Shown: in pieces, positions 24,095-31,747 of the stretch
Layout of the letters: each line of letters starts with the position of its first letter
Numbering within the stretch: the first letter of the stretch is position 1
Assembly: GCA_038253125.1 (NCBI GenBank)
Contig: JBBSHM010000023.1
Location: forward strand, 1 to 33,072
Direction of reading: 5' to 3'
From: JAUJNH01 sp038253125
GTDB taxonomy: Bacteria; Actinomycetota; Acidimicrobiia; Acidimicrobiales; JAUJNH01
Length of the DNA: 33,072 bases
Notes under the pieces: model-generated
What the model was told of the DNA's origin: nothing
The model's database searches: none
The model's input: only the letters and a program-made list of their open reading frames with translations
Program-made: the position numbers and the translations under genes

Positions 24095-25330
24095 ATGTCG
24101 CTGCAGGACCGGGTTGGAGAGTTGCTGCCCCTGCTGAACGCCGCCTTCCCGGCCCACATCGTCGACGTGCTCGACCACTTCCTGGCCGAGACGGTAGGCG
24201 GCCAGGACGTCGAGCTGCTCCTGGCCGACTACGACCAGGTCGAGCTGCGGCCGCTCATGAGCCAGGAAGGCGAACCCCTGGCTGCGGGGCCGCCCAGGTT
24301 GATCGACGACAGCGCAGCCGGCCAGGCCTACCGGGTCCAGGCCACGGTCACCGTGCCCGAGGACGACTGCCTCCACGTCTACCTGCCGATAGGGCTGCGC
24401 GACGAGCGCCTCGGCGTCCTCGGGCTCCGCCTCCCCCAGCAACTCGACGCCGACGCGTTGACCGGGCTGACGACGGCGGCCGCCATCCTGGGCTACGTCA
24501 TCCTCGCCGCCAGCCGGTTCACCGACCTGTTCGAGCAGGCCCGACGAGCCCGTCCCCTGACCCTGGAGGCCGAGGTGCAGTGGGGCCTCCAGCCGGTGCG
24601 GGCGTTCAGCTGCCCGGAGTTCTCGATGGCCGGCCAGCTCGTTCCCGCCTACGACGTCGGCGGCGACTCCTACGACTGGGTCGTGAACCGCGAGTTCGCC
24701 TCGGTCTACGCCATCGACGCCATGGGCCACGGGCTGAACGCTTCGATGCTCGGGGCCCTGGCGGTCACCGCCATGCGCAACGCCAGGCGGGCCGGGCTCA
24801 GCCTCACCGAGCGGTTCAGCTCGGCGGACGACGCCGTCCATCGGCAGTTCGGCAGCACGGCCGCAGCGGGCGTGACGGCGGCGACGGCAGGTACGGGAGT
24901 GCCCTTCGTCACCGCCACGGCCCTCGAGGTTGACGTCACCCAGGGGACTGCCATCGCCGTGAGCGCCGGGCACCCGTGGCCCTACCGCCTTCGCCAGGGC
25001 CGGATCGAGCAGGTCCCGTTGACCCCGCAGTACCCGCTCGGCATCTTCCCCGGAACGGAGTATGCCGCCGAGGAGTTCGACCTGGCGCCAGGCGACAGGC
25101 TGATGCTGCTCAGCGACGGAGTCCTCGAGGCGGCGCCCAAGGGAGGCGAGCAGTTCGGCGAGACCAGGCTCGAGGCCGCCCTGCTGGCCACCCGGTCCAC
25201 ACGCCCCCACGAGGCGGTGCGCCAGCTGGTCAGGGCCCTCCTTGACTACCAGCAGGGCGACCTGCGCGACGACGCCACCATCCTGCTCTTCGACTGGCAC
25301 GGCACCCAGGGCACACCCACCTCGACCTGA
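24095..25330 (+). CDS. RsbU/SpoIIE-type PP2C phosphatase with N-terminal sensor
   Basis: 411 residues from ATG 24095 behind GGGGAGGAGG. The N-terminal 150 residues resemble a GAF-type sensor (VHDVYLPI-like HVYLPIGLRDERLGVLGL). The phosphatase domain shows the metal-binding motifs YDVGGDSYDW (D187 first), IDAMGHGLNASM, SAGHPWPY and LLSDGVLEA, ending GDLRDDATILLF. Such phosphatases dephosphorylate anti-anti-sigma factors in partner-switching control of SigB/SigF. That fits the SigB/SigF-like promoter 1.8 kb away, though no anti-sigma or sigma gene is in the window. Confidence 0.9.
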   Translation: MSLQDRVGELLPLLNAAFPAHIVDVLDHFLAETVGGQDVELLLADYDQVELRPLMSQEGEPLAAGPPRLIDDSAAGQAYRVQATVTVPEDDCLHVYLPIGLRDERLGVLGLRLPQQLDADALTGLTTAAAILGYVILAASRFTDLFEQARRARPLTLEAEVQWGLQPVRAFSCPEFSMAGQLVPAYDVGGDSYDWVVNREFASVYAIDAMGHGLNASMLGALAVTAMRNARRAGLSLTERFSSADDAVHRQFGSTAAAGVTAATAGTGVPFVTATALEVDVTQGTAIAVSAGHPWPYRLRQGRIEQVPLTPQYPLGIFPGTEYAAEEFDLAPGDRLMLLSDGVLEAAPKGGEQFGETRLEAALLATRSTRPHEAVRQLVRALLDYQQGDLRDDATILLFDWHGTQGTPTST

Positions 25331-25372
25331 GGCTCGGGAGCCGTCGGGACCGGCACCGTAGGGTCGCCGGCC

Positions 25373-26914
25373 GTGGGCGCCGGCCGGGTCGTGATGGGGC
25401 TGATCTTCTTCCCCCGAGGCGGTTCAGCCCAGGTGACCCGCTACCTGGCCGCCGCCCTCGAGCGCGCGGGCCGACCGGTGTCGCTGGTCGCCGGATCGCT
25501 GGGCCGTCCCGGTGAGAACACCCACGCTCCGACCTTCTTCGGTGACCTCCCGCTGCACAGCCTCGACCTCACCCCGGCGGCCGAGGCGGCCCGGGCCGGA
25601 GGCGACGCCCTGGCCGCGCCCGTGCCCATGCACCCGTCCTACGAGGACCGCCCGGGCGCGCCCGACGTCGTCCTGGCTGCAGTCGACCCGCGCCGGGCCA
25701 TCCACCTGTCGCGGGTCTGGGAGGAGCCGTTCGCCGCGGCGGGCGCGGCGACCGCCTACGTCCTCCACCTCCACCACCTGACCCCACAGCACGACGCCGT
25801 GACCCGACTTTGGCCCGCCGCCCCCGTCGTCGCCCACCTGCACGGAACCGAGATCAAGTTCCTCGAAGAGGTCGAGCGGCGCATCGCCGTGGCCTCCGCG
25901 CTCGGCTATCGCCTCGCCAACATGCCGGAGGCCGTCGAGGATCCCAGGCTCGACACCGCCGCCCTGGATGACGAGCAGCTCCAGGTGCTCAGCTCGACCC
26001 GGTGGACGCACTGGCGCCACGGCGAGCACTGGCTCGCCCACCTCCGCCGGCAGGCGGCCCGCGCCGATCACGTCGTGACGGTGTCACCACCTGACCGGGA
26101 CACCGTGCTGTCGCTCCTCGGGCTGACTCCCGAGCGGGTTGCGGCCATACCGAACGGCGTGGACACCGAAAGGTTCCGGCCCCGTCGCCTCCGCGCCTCC
26201 GAGCGGAGGCCGCTCCTGCGACGCTGGCTGGTTGAGGACCCTCAAGGCTGGGACGAGGAGGGCCGTCCCGGATCGGTGACCTACACCGAGGCCGACGTCG
26301 AACGAGCGCTCGGCCCGGACGGTGACGGCACGCTGCTCATCTACGTCGGCCGGTTCACCGCCGCCAAGCGGGTCCCGCTGCTCGTGCGCGCCTTTGCCCA
26401 GGCACAGGCCCGGGCGGTGCGGCCGGTCTCGCTTCTGGTCTGGGGCGGCCACCCTGGGGAGTGGGAGGGCGAGCACCCGGTCACCGTGGCCCGCCGGATC
26501 GGCGCACGGGGCGTGTACTTCGCCGGCTGGCGCGGCCACACCGACCTGCCCGATGGCCTGGCGGCCGCCGACGTGCTCGTGATGCCGTCGGTCAACGACT
26601 CGTTCGCCCAGACGGCCCTCGAGGCCATGGCCGTCGGGCGCCCGGTGCTGGCCACCCGGAGCGGCGGCTTCCCCTCGATGATCAATCTCGACCCGGCCCG
26701 GCCGACGGGCTGGCTCGTCGCCCCGGACGATGTTGACGCCCTGGCCGGGGCGATTCTCGAGGTGGTCGAGCACCCCGAGGAGGTGGCTCGGCGGGGCGCC
26801 AACGCCCTGGCCCACGCCCGCTCGGAGCTGTCATGGGACCGTCGGGTGGCCGGGTTTGAGGCGGCCTACGACACGGCTCGCGACCGGGCCGTCCGCCGCC
26901 GCGCCCCAGGGTGA
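25373..26914 (+). CDS. GT4-family glycosyltransferase
   Basis: 513 residues from GTG 25373; ATG 25394 is an equally plausible start (MGLIFFPRGGSAQVTRYLAA). GT-B fold: N-terminal glycine loop FPRGGSAQVTRYL, VVAHLHGTEIKFLE, VVTVSPPDRDTVL and AAIPNGVDTERFRP. The C-terminal half has LLIYVGRFTAAKRVPLLVRA and the donor-binding SFAQTALEAMAVGRPVLAT with the E-x7-E spacing. It retains the configuration of a nucleotide sugar. An insertion of about 50 residues (RRWLVEDPQGWDEEGRPG region) lies between the two domains. Acceptor unknown; possibly a cell-surface glycan or compatible solute. Confidence 0.87.
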   Translation: MGAGRVVMGLIFFPRGGSAQVTRYLAAALERAGRPVSLVAGSLGRPGENTHAPTFFGDLPLHSLDLTPAAEAARAGGDALAAPVPMHPSYEDRPGAPDVVLAAVDPRRAIHLSRVWEEPFAAAGAATAYVLHLHHLTPQHDAVTRLWPAAPVVAHLHGTEIKFLEEVERRIAVASALGYRLANMPEAVEDPRLDTAALDDEQLQVLSSTRWTHWRHGEHWLAHLRRQAARADHVVTVSPPDRDTVLSLLGLTPERVAAIPNGVDTERFRPRRLRASERRPLLRRWLVEDPQGWDEEGRPGSVTYTEADVERALGPDGDGTLLIYVGRFTAAKRVPLLVRAFAQAQARAVRPVSLLVWGGHPGEWEGEHPVTVARRIGARGVYFAGWRGHTDLPDGLAAADVLVMPSVNDSFAQTALEAMAVGRPVLATRSGGFPSMINLDPARPTGWLVAPDDVDALAGAILEVVEHPEEVARRGANALAHARSELSWDRRVAGFEAAYDTARDRAVRRRAPG

Positions 26915-27074
26915 CCCGGCGGCCCGACTGGCTATTTCGCCGCTCGGCGGCCTCCACATCGGTGGCCTTGGCCGAGCCGGCACCGCTGCGGTGTCACCCC
27001 TGTCGCCCAGGTGCCTCCCGACCCGGTAGCTGCGGCGCCGTGCCAGGGTTTGGCCTGACCCCGAGGAGGATGCC

Positions 27075-28076
27075 GTGCCCGCTGTCACCGTCGCCGACCT
27101 GAGCACCCTGGCCAAGGTGCCGGAACCGGCCGCAGATGCTCAACCCCGCCCGGTGCGGCAGGTGTCGACCGCGCCGAAGGGGTTCGAGGGCGAGGGGTTC
27201 CCGGTGCGTCGGGCCTTTGTCGGTGCTGAGCTGGCCGACCTAGATCCGTTCGTGCACCTCGACCAGATCGGCGAGATCGAGTACCAGCCCGGCGAGCCGA
27301 AGGGCACATCCTGGCACCCCCACCGGGGCTTCGAGACCGTGACATACATGATGGACGGCGTACTTCGTCACGAGGACTCGACCGGCGGCGGGGGCACGAT
27401 CGCCAACGGCGACACCCAGTGGATGACGGCCGGCAAGGGGATCCTCCACATCGAGACGCCGCCCGAGGACGTGGTCCGCACCGGCGGGCTGTTCCACGGC
27501 CTCCAGCTGTGGGTGAACCTCCCGGCCCGCCAGAAGTGGGTGGAGCCCCGCTACCAGGACCTGAAGGGCTCGGCCACCGCCTTGCTGTCAACGGGTGACG
27601 GCGGCGGCCTGGTGCGCCTCATCGCCGGCGACCTCGGCCCGGTCCGGGGGCCCGGGGCGACCTACACCCCGATGACGATGGTGCACGCCACCGTGGCGCC
27701 CGGTGCCCGCCTCGTGCTGCCCTGGCCCCGCTCGTTCAACGCGTTGGCCTACGTCCTGGCCGGCAAAGCCGAGGTGGGACCGGACCGCCGCCCGCTCGAG
27801 CTCGGCCAGCTGGCGGTGTTCGGCAGCGGCGACACCCTCACCGTGTGGGCTGCCGCCCAGCAGAGCGGGCCGTCGCCGTCGCTGGAGCTGCTCGTGCTCG
27901 GCGGCCAGCCTATCGGCGAGAGGGTGGCGTGGATGGGCCCGTTCGTGATGAACACCCGGGCCGAGGTCCTGCAGGCCGTCGAGGACTTCGAAGCCGGCCG
28001 GCTCGGGCAGATCCCCGCCGACCACCATGCCCCGACCGACGAGGTGGTGCTCCAGGCCGACTCGCCCCTCGACTAG
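27075..28076 (+). CDS. Pirin-family cupin protein
   Basis: 333 residues. GTG 27075 is chosen over ATG 27070 because GAGGAGG ends 5 nt before it. N-terminal pirin cupin: DPFVHLDQIG, GTSWHPHRGFETVTYMMDG and TAGKGILHIETP, supplying metal ligands H81, H83, H125 and E127. The C-terminal cupin starts at about 180. Bacterial pirins have been reported as quercetinase-like dioxygenases or regulators; the role here is unknown. It precedes the selenium-transport locus but is separated by a structured leader of about 270 bp. Confidence 0.92.
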   Translation: MPAVTVADLSTLAKVPEPAADAQPRPVRQVSTAPKGFEGEGFPVRRAFVGAELADLDPFVHLDQIGEIEYQPGEPKGTSWHPHRGFETVTYMMDGVLRHEDSTGGGGTIANGDTQWMTAGKGILHIETPPEDVVRTGGLFHGLQLWVNLPARQKWVEPRYQDLKGSATALLSTGDGGGLVRLIAGDLGPVRGPGATYTPMTMVHATVAPGARLVLPWPRSFNALAYVLAGKAEVGPDRRPLELGQLAVFGSGDTLTVWAAAQQSGPSPSLELLVLGGQPIGERVAWMGPFVMNTRAEVLQAVEDFEAGRLGQIPADHHAPTDEVVLQADSPLD

Positions 28077-28188
28077 AGCCGGCCCACCCGTCGGGCTGCC
28101 GGTTGGGGACGGCCGAGCACTACGTTTTTGACGAAGATCGCCGCCGACGCAGCGCGGCTGCCCATGAAACAACGAAAGGGGGGGAGAG

Positions 28189-28281
28189 ATGCCGGTGCTC
28201 CACCGCTTCAGCTGAGCCACTGACACCAGCGTCCGGTCGGACGCCGATGACCGCAGCGGCTCCTCCTCCCGTTTGAGGTAA
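28189..28281 (+). CDS. Leader ORF with in-frame TGA, possible selenocysteine-containing peptide
   Basis: ATG 28189 directly follows an exceptionally strong purine-rich ribosome-binding site (GAAAGGGGGGGAGAG). The peptide reads MPVLHRFS, then TGA (28213-28215), then ATDTSVRSDADDRSGSSSRL and R before TAA 28279-28281. Read with Sec at TGA it is 30 residues; read conventionally, 8. The post-TGA part keeps G/C-biased third positions (about 18 of 21). A SECIS-like hairpin follows the TGA at the canonical distance. The ORF ends 62 nt before the substrate-binding protein of the selenate-like transporter, so a leader peptide or small selenoprotein coupled to that operon is suggested. I know no described family with this sequence. 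Confidence 0.5.
28213..28262 (+). promoter_or_regulatory. SECIS-like RNA element in transporter leader
   Basis: GCGUCC (28229-28234) pairs perfectly with GGACGC (28239-28244) around a GGUC tetraloop (28235-28238), 19 nt after the UGA. As recalled, E. coli fdhF SECIS has a GGUC apical loop 18 nt after its UGA. A closing stem GAGCC/GGCUC (28214-28218 with 28258-28262) would place the UGA at the base, as in known bacterial elements. The obvious bulged U of the E. coli element is not seen. Confidence 0.5.
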
Positions 28282-28294
28282 CCCGCCGCCCGCG

Positions 28295-28308
28295 GTTCGT
28301 GCCCGAAC
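28295..28308 (+). promoter_or_regulatory. Small hairpin before the transporter start
   Basis: GTTCG (28295-28299) pairs with CGAAC (28304-28308) over TGCC, followed by a pyrimidine-rich CTTCTTCC. It lies between the end of the leader ORF and the Shine-Dalgarno of the lipoprotein gene. It could act as a weak attenuator or an alternative structure. Confidence 0.3.
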
Positions 28309-28343
28309 ACCTTCTTCCACGGAACCAACCACAAGGAGCTTCG

Positions 28344-29285
28344 TTGCCCACGTCATGCCGGCGCCCTCGCGCCGCACTCTTGCTGTTCAGCCTCCTCGCC
28401 CTGTTCGCCGCCGCCTGCGGCAACACCACGTCCAAAGCCGCGGCACCCGCCGTTGCCCCGGGCGCCAACCGCACGCTCAGGATCAGCGCCATACCCGACC
28501 AGGACCCGGCCAAGCTGGCGACGATCAACCAGGCGATGGCCACCTACCTGGCCGGCAGGCTCGGCGTGAAGGTCGAGTTCGTCCCGGTCACCGACTACGC
28601 CGCCTCGGTCAGCCTGTTCAAGACCGGAGACCTCGACATGGTCTTCTTCGGCGGCCTCACCGGCGTGCAGGCCCGGCTCCAGACCCCGGGCGCGGTGCTG
28701 ATCGCCCAGCGTGACATCGACGACGCCTTCCAGAGCGTGTTCATCGCCAACGCGGCAGCAGGCCTCCAGCCCCTCAACGACGTCCAGCAGCTCAGCGTCC
28801 TCAAGGGCAAGCGGTTCACCTTCGGCAGCGAGTCATCGACCTCGGGCCGGCTCATGCCCGAGTACTTCCTCGACCAGGCCGGGATCACGAGCGACAAGGA
28901 CTTCAGCGGGCCGCCCGGCTACTCCGGCTCGCACGACAAGACGATCGACCTCGTGACCGCGGGCACCTATGACGCCGGCGCCCTGAACCTCCAGGTGTGG
29001 AAGACCCGCAAGGAGAAGGGCACGGTCGACCTCAGCAAGGTCAACGAGATCTTCACCACGCCCAGCTACCACGACTACCACTGGATCGCCGGCCCGAACA
29101 CCAACCAGCGCTTCGGGGCCGGCTTCACCGACAAGCTGACCGGCGCCCTCACCTCGCTCGACGTGAACGACCCCGAGCAGGCCAAGCTGCTGGGCCTCTA
29201 CGGGGCCAAGAGCTTCATCCCGACAAAGGCGGAGAACTACCGGGAGATCGAGCAGATCGGCCGCAAGCTCAAGCTGATCACCTGA
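28344..29285 (+). CDS. Selenate/phosphonate-type ABC transporter substrate-binding lipoprotein
   Basis: 313 residues from TTG 28344, chosen because AAGGAG lies 5 nt upstream and a signal peptide follows at once (RAALLLFSLLALFAAACG; lipidated Cys about residue 25). The mature part has LRISAIPDQDPAKLATINQA, FVPVTDYAASVSLFKTGDLD, FFGGLTGVQARLQTPGA, FTFGSESSTSGRLMPEYFL and YSGSHDKTIDLVTAGTYDAG. These match the PhnD-related family annotated as putative selenate-binding proteins, which differs from true phosphonate binders. Selenium as substrate is therefore family-based, strengthened by the SECIS-like leader and the SelW-like selenoprotein gene. Its stop overlaps the ATPase start (TGATG). Confidence 0.8.
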   Translation: MPTSCRRPRAALLLFSLLALFAAACGNTTSKAAAPAVAPGANRTLRISAIPDQDPAKLATINQAMATYLAGRLGVKVEFVPVTDYAASVSLFKTGDLDMVFFGGLTGVQARLQTPGAVLIAQRDIDDAFQSVFIANAAAGLQPLNDVQQLSVLKGKRFTFGSESSTSGRLMPEYFLDQAGITSDKDFSGPPGYSGSHDKTIDLVTAGTYDAGALNLQVWKTRKEKGTVDLSKVNEIFTTPSYHDYHWIAGPNTNQRFGAGFTDKLTGALTSLDVNDPEQAKLLGLYGAKSFIPTKAENYREIEQIGRKLKLIT

Positions 29286-30034
29286 TGCCCGACGTGGTGG
29301 TGTCCCTGCGCCAGGTGCACGTCGTCTACGACGGGCGCCCGGCGCTGGACGGCTTCGACCTCGACGTCTTCGCCGGCGAGCGGGTGGCCCTCGTGGGCCC
29401 GAGCGGCGCCGGCAAGACCAGCGCCCTGGGACTGTGCAGCGGCAGCATCGCGGCCACGACCGGAGCCGTCGAGGTGCTGGGCCGGGACCTGATCGGCGCC
29501 ACGGACTCCGAGCTGCAGGCCGTGCGGCGGAAGGTGGGCACCATCCACCAGGACCTCCACCTCATCGGGCCGCTGCGGGTCGTCCACAACGTGAACGGCG
29601 GCCGGCTCGGCTCCTGGAGCAGGTCCCGGGCCTTGTCCTCGCTGGTCCGGCCGGCGGGCCTGGACCAGGCCCGTGAGGCGCTGGCCAGAGTGGGCATCGC
29701 CGACAAGCTGATGGAGCGCACCGACCGCCTGTCCGGCGGCGAGCAACAGCGGGTGGCGCTGGCCCGGGTGCTGGTGCAGAGTCCCCAGCTGATCCTGGCC
29801 GACGAGCCGGTATCCAGCCTCGATCCGGCCCGGGCCGAGGAGGTCATGGACCTGCTCGGCGAGGTGGTCGTCGACCGCAGCCGCACCCTGATCGTGAGCC
29901 TGCACGACTTCACCCTGGCCCGCCGCCGCTGCGACCGGATCGTCGGGGTGAGAGCGGGGCGGGTGGCCTTTGACCTGCCGGCCGGAGAGGTCACCGAGGA
30001 ACTCGGCCAGGACCTGTACCGCATCGACGCCTGA
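29285..30034 (+). CDS. ABC transporter ATPase (PhnC-like, putative selenate uptake)
   Basis: 249 residues. Walker A GPSGAGKT (38-45), Q-loop in GTIHQDLHL (about 88), signature LSGGEQQR (149-156), Walker B LILADEP with D173-E174, and switch His in IVSLHD. It is closest in layout to PhnC-type ATPases. It couples ATP hydrolysis to import by the downstream permease. It starts within the stop of the binding-protein gene, so it is translationally coupled. The permease begins 10 bp after its end. Confidence 0.92.
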   Translation: MPDVVVSLRQVHVVYDGRPALDGFDLDVFAGERVALVGPSGAGKTSALGLCSGSIAATTGAVEVLGRDLIGATDSELQAVRRKVGTIHQDLHLIGPLRVVHNVNGGRLGSWSRSRALSSLVRPAGLDQAREALARVGIADKLMERTDRLSGGEQQRVALARVLVQSPQLILADEPVSSLDPARAEEVMDLLGEVVVDRSRTLIVSLHDFTLARRRCDRIVGVRAGRVAFDLPAGEVTEELGQDLYRIDA

Positions 30035-30044
30035 GAGCGGCGCC

Positions 30045-31694
30045 ATGACCACGACCCACGACCTCAGCGATCTCACGGCCCATGAGGCCGGCATCCTGCC
30101 CGGAGACGCCGGCCTCGCACGCCGTCGCCGGCCGCGGCCCGGCCACCCGACCCGGCGGTTGTGGGCGTTGGCCGCTGTCATGGCCGTCGGCTGGTCACTG
30201 TGGTCGGCGGGGGTGGGCCGGCGAGAGCTTGTCAACCCGGGAGGCTGGCCGCTGGTCGGCCACTTCTGGGGCGCCGCCCTCTCCCCCGAGCTGTCGGCCG
30301 ACTTCCTGGCCACGACGCTTCGAGCCACCTTGACCACGTCGGCCTTCGCCGTGCTGGGCACCGCCCTCTCGGTGGCCATCGGAGTGGTCGGCGGGGTGCT
30401 GACGAGCGAGACGTGGTGGCGCCGGAAAAGGTCCGGCCGCAGCCGTCTCCGGGCCGGGTGGTTCGTGAGCCGGGCGTTGAGCGGCCTCCCCCGCGGGATC
30501 CACGAGGCGGTGTGGGGGCTGTTCTTCGTCAGCATCATGGGCCGCGACCCGATGGTCGGCGTCCTGGCGATAGGCATCCCGTTCGGGGCGATCACGGCCA
30601 AGGTCACAGCCGAGCTGATCGACGAGGCGGCCCGTGGCCCCTTCGACGCCCTGCGGGCCACCGGCGCCGGCCGAGCCACTGCTCTGGCCTACGCCGTCTT
30701 CCCCGTCATCCTGACCGACCTGGTGTCCTACGCCTTCTACCGGCTCGAGTGCTCGCTGCGCTCGGCGGTGATCCTCGGGATCATCGGAGCCGGAGGCCTC
30801 GGCGCCGAGCTGAGCCTGGCCTTCCAGGGCCTGGCCTACGGGCGGATGTGGACGCTGATCTACGTCCTGGTCGCCGTCAGCGCCGCCGCTGACCTCTGGG
30901 GATCGAGCCTGCGCCGCCGGGGCACGCTCGGCCGGGTCCGCCTCTCCCTGCTCGGGGGCACCGCCCTGATCGTGGGCAGCTGGCTGTACCTGAGCCCCGA
31001 CCTCGGCCGGCTCTTCGGCGGCCGGACCCGCGGCCTGCTGAGCGACATCTCCAGCTCGGCCTGGCCTCCGTCGCTGCCCGCGGAGGGCTGGGGCGGCCTG
31101 TTGCGCGGTGCGGTCGAGACCGTGCAGATGTCGCTGCTGGCCATCGTCCTGGCCAGCACCCTGGCCGTGCTCACCGCCTTCGTCGCCGCCCGCGGCGGCA
31201 CCACCCTCCGACGCAGAGCGGTCGCCGGCACCGCCCGGTTCATCCTGCTGGTCACCCGCGCCATCCCGCCCCCGGTGTGGGCCCTGCTCTTCCTGTTCGT
31301 GCTCTTCCCGGGACCGCTCCCGGGTGCCGTTGCCTTGGGCGCCTACAACTTCGGCATCCTCGGGCGCCTCATGGCCGAGGTCGTGGAGAACCTCGACCCT
31401 CGCCCCGCCGAGGCGCTGCGGGCCCTCGGCGCCCCGAACCTGTCGGCCTTCGCCTACGCCAGCGCGCCCTTGTCCGCCGCCCGGTTCGCCTCCTACTCGC
31501 TGTACCGCTGGGAGGTGGCCGCCCGCGAGGCCGTCGTGGTGGGGGTGGTTGGCGCCGGCGGTCTTGGCCGCCTGCTCGAGCAGCAGCGCAGCGCCTTCAA
31601 CTACCCGGGCATGCTGACAACGATCCTGGCCCTTGTCGTCGTGTCGATCACGGTCGACCTGGTCAGCGCCGCGGCCCGCCGCTCCCTGCGCTGA
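30045..31694 (+). CDS. Double-length ABC permease (PhnE-PhnE fusion)
   Basis: 549 residues made of two homologous membrane domains. Half one (about 45-290) has the EAA coupling loop ELIDEAARGPFDALRATGAG followed by VILGIIGAGGLGAEL. Half two (about 335-545) has EVVENLDPRPAEALRALGAP followed by VVVGVVGAGGLGRLL. A short cytoplasmic N-terminus (MTTTHDLSDL) precedes the first helix. Transporters of this family normally need two permease subunits, here fused in one chain. Three-gene operon with the binding protein and ATPase. Confidence 0.92.
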   Translation: MTTTHDLSDLTAHEAGILPGDAGLARRRRPRPGHPTRRLWALAAVMAVGWSLWSAGVGRRELVNPGGWPLVGHFWGAALSPELSADFLATTLRATLTTSAFAVLGTALSVAIGVVGGVLTSETWWRRKRSGRSRLRAGWFVSRALSGLPRGIHEAVWGLFFVSIMGRDPMVGVLAIGIPFGAITAKVTAELIDEAARGPFDALRATGAGRATALAYAVFPVILTDLVSYAFYRLECSLRSAVILGIIGAGGLGAELSLAFQGLAYGRMWTLIYVLVAVSAAADLWGSSLRRRGTLGRVRLSLLGGTALIVGSWLYLSPDLGRLFGGRTRGLLSDISSSAWPPSLPAEGWGGLLRGAVETVQMSLLAIVLASTLAVLTAFVAARGGTTLRRRAVAGTARFILLVTRAIPPPVWALLFLFVLFPGPLPGAVALGAYNFGILGRLMAEVVENLDPRPAEALRALGAPNLSAFAYASAPLSAARFASYSLYRWEVAAREAVVVGVVGAGGLGRLLEQQRSAFNYPGMLTTILALVVVSITVDLVSAAARRSLR

Positions 31695-31707
31695 CCCTTC
31701 CCGTTCT

Positions 31708-31747
31708 GTCGGGACAAGCTGTCGCTCAGGAGAGGGTTTGTCCCGAC
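31708..31747. terminator. 10-bp inverted repeat at convergent gene ends
   Basis: GTCGGGACAA (31708-31717) pairs with TTGTCCCGAC (31738-31747) across 20 nt. It is 14 nt past the permease stop and suits rightward termination. The right arm also encodes the last residues (GQT) of the convergent FIST gene, whose stop lies in the loop. Confidence 0.55.

Noticed and set aside
23990..25300. Extension of the Ppx frame through the phosphatase locus
   Set aside because: Antisense to the clearly identified RsbU-type gene.
28344..31694. Phosphonate transporter phnCDE as the call
   Set aside because: The binding protein motifs fit the putative selenate subgroup better, and no phosphonate catabolism genes are present; phosphonate or phosphite remains an alternative substrate.
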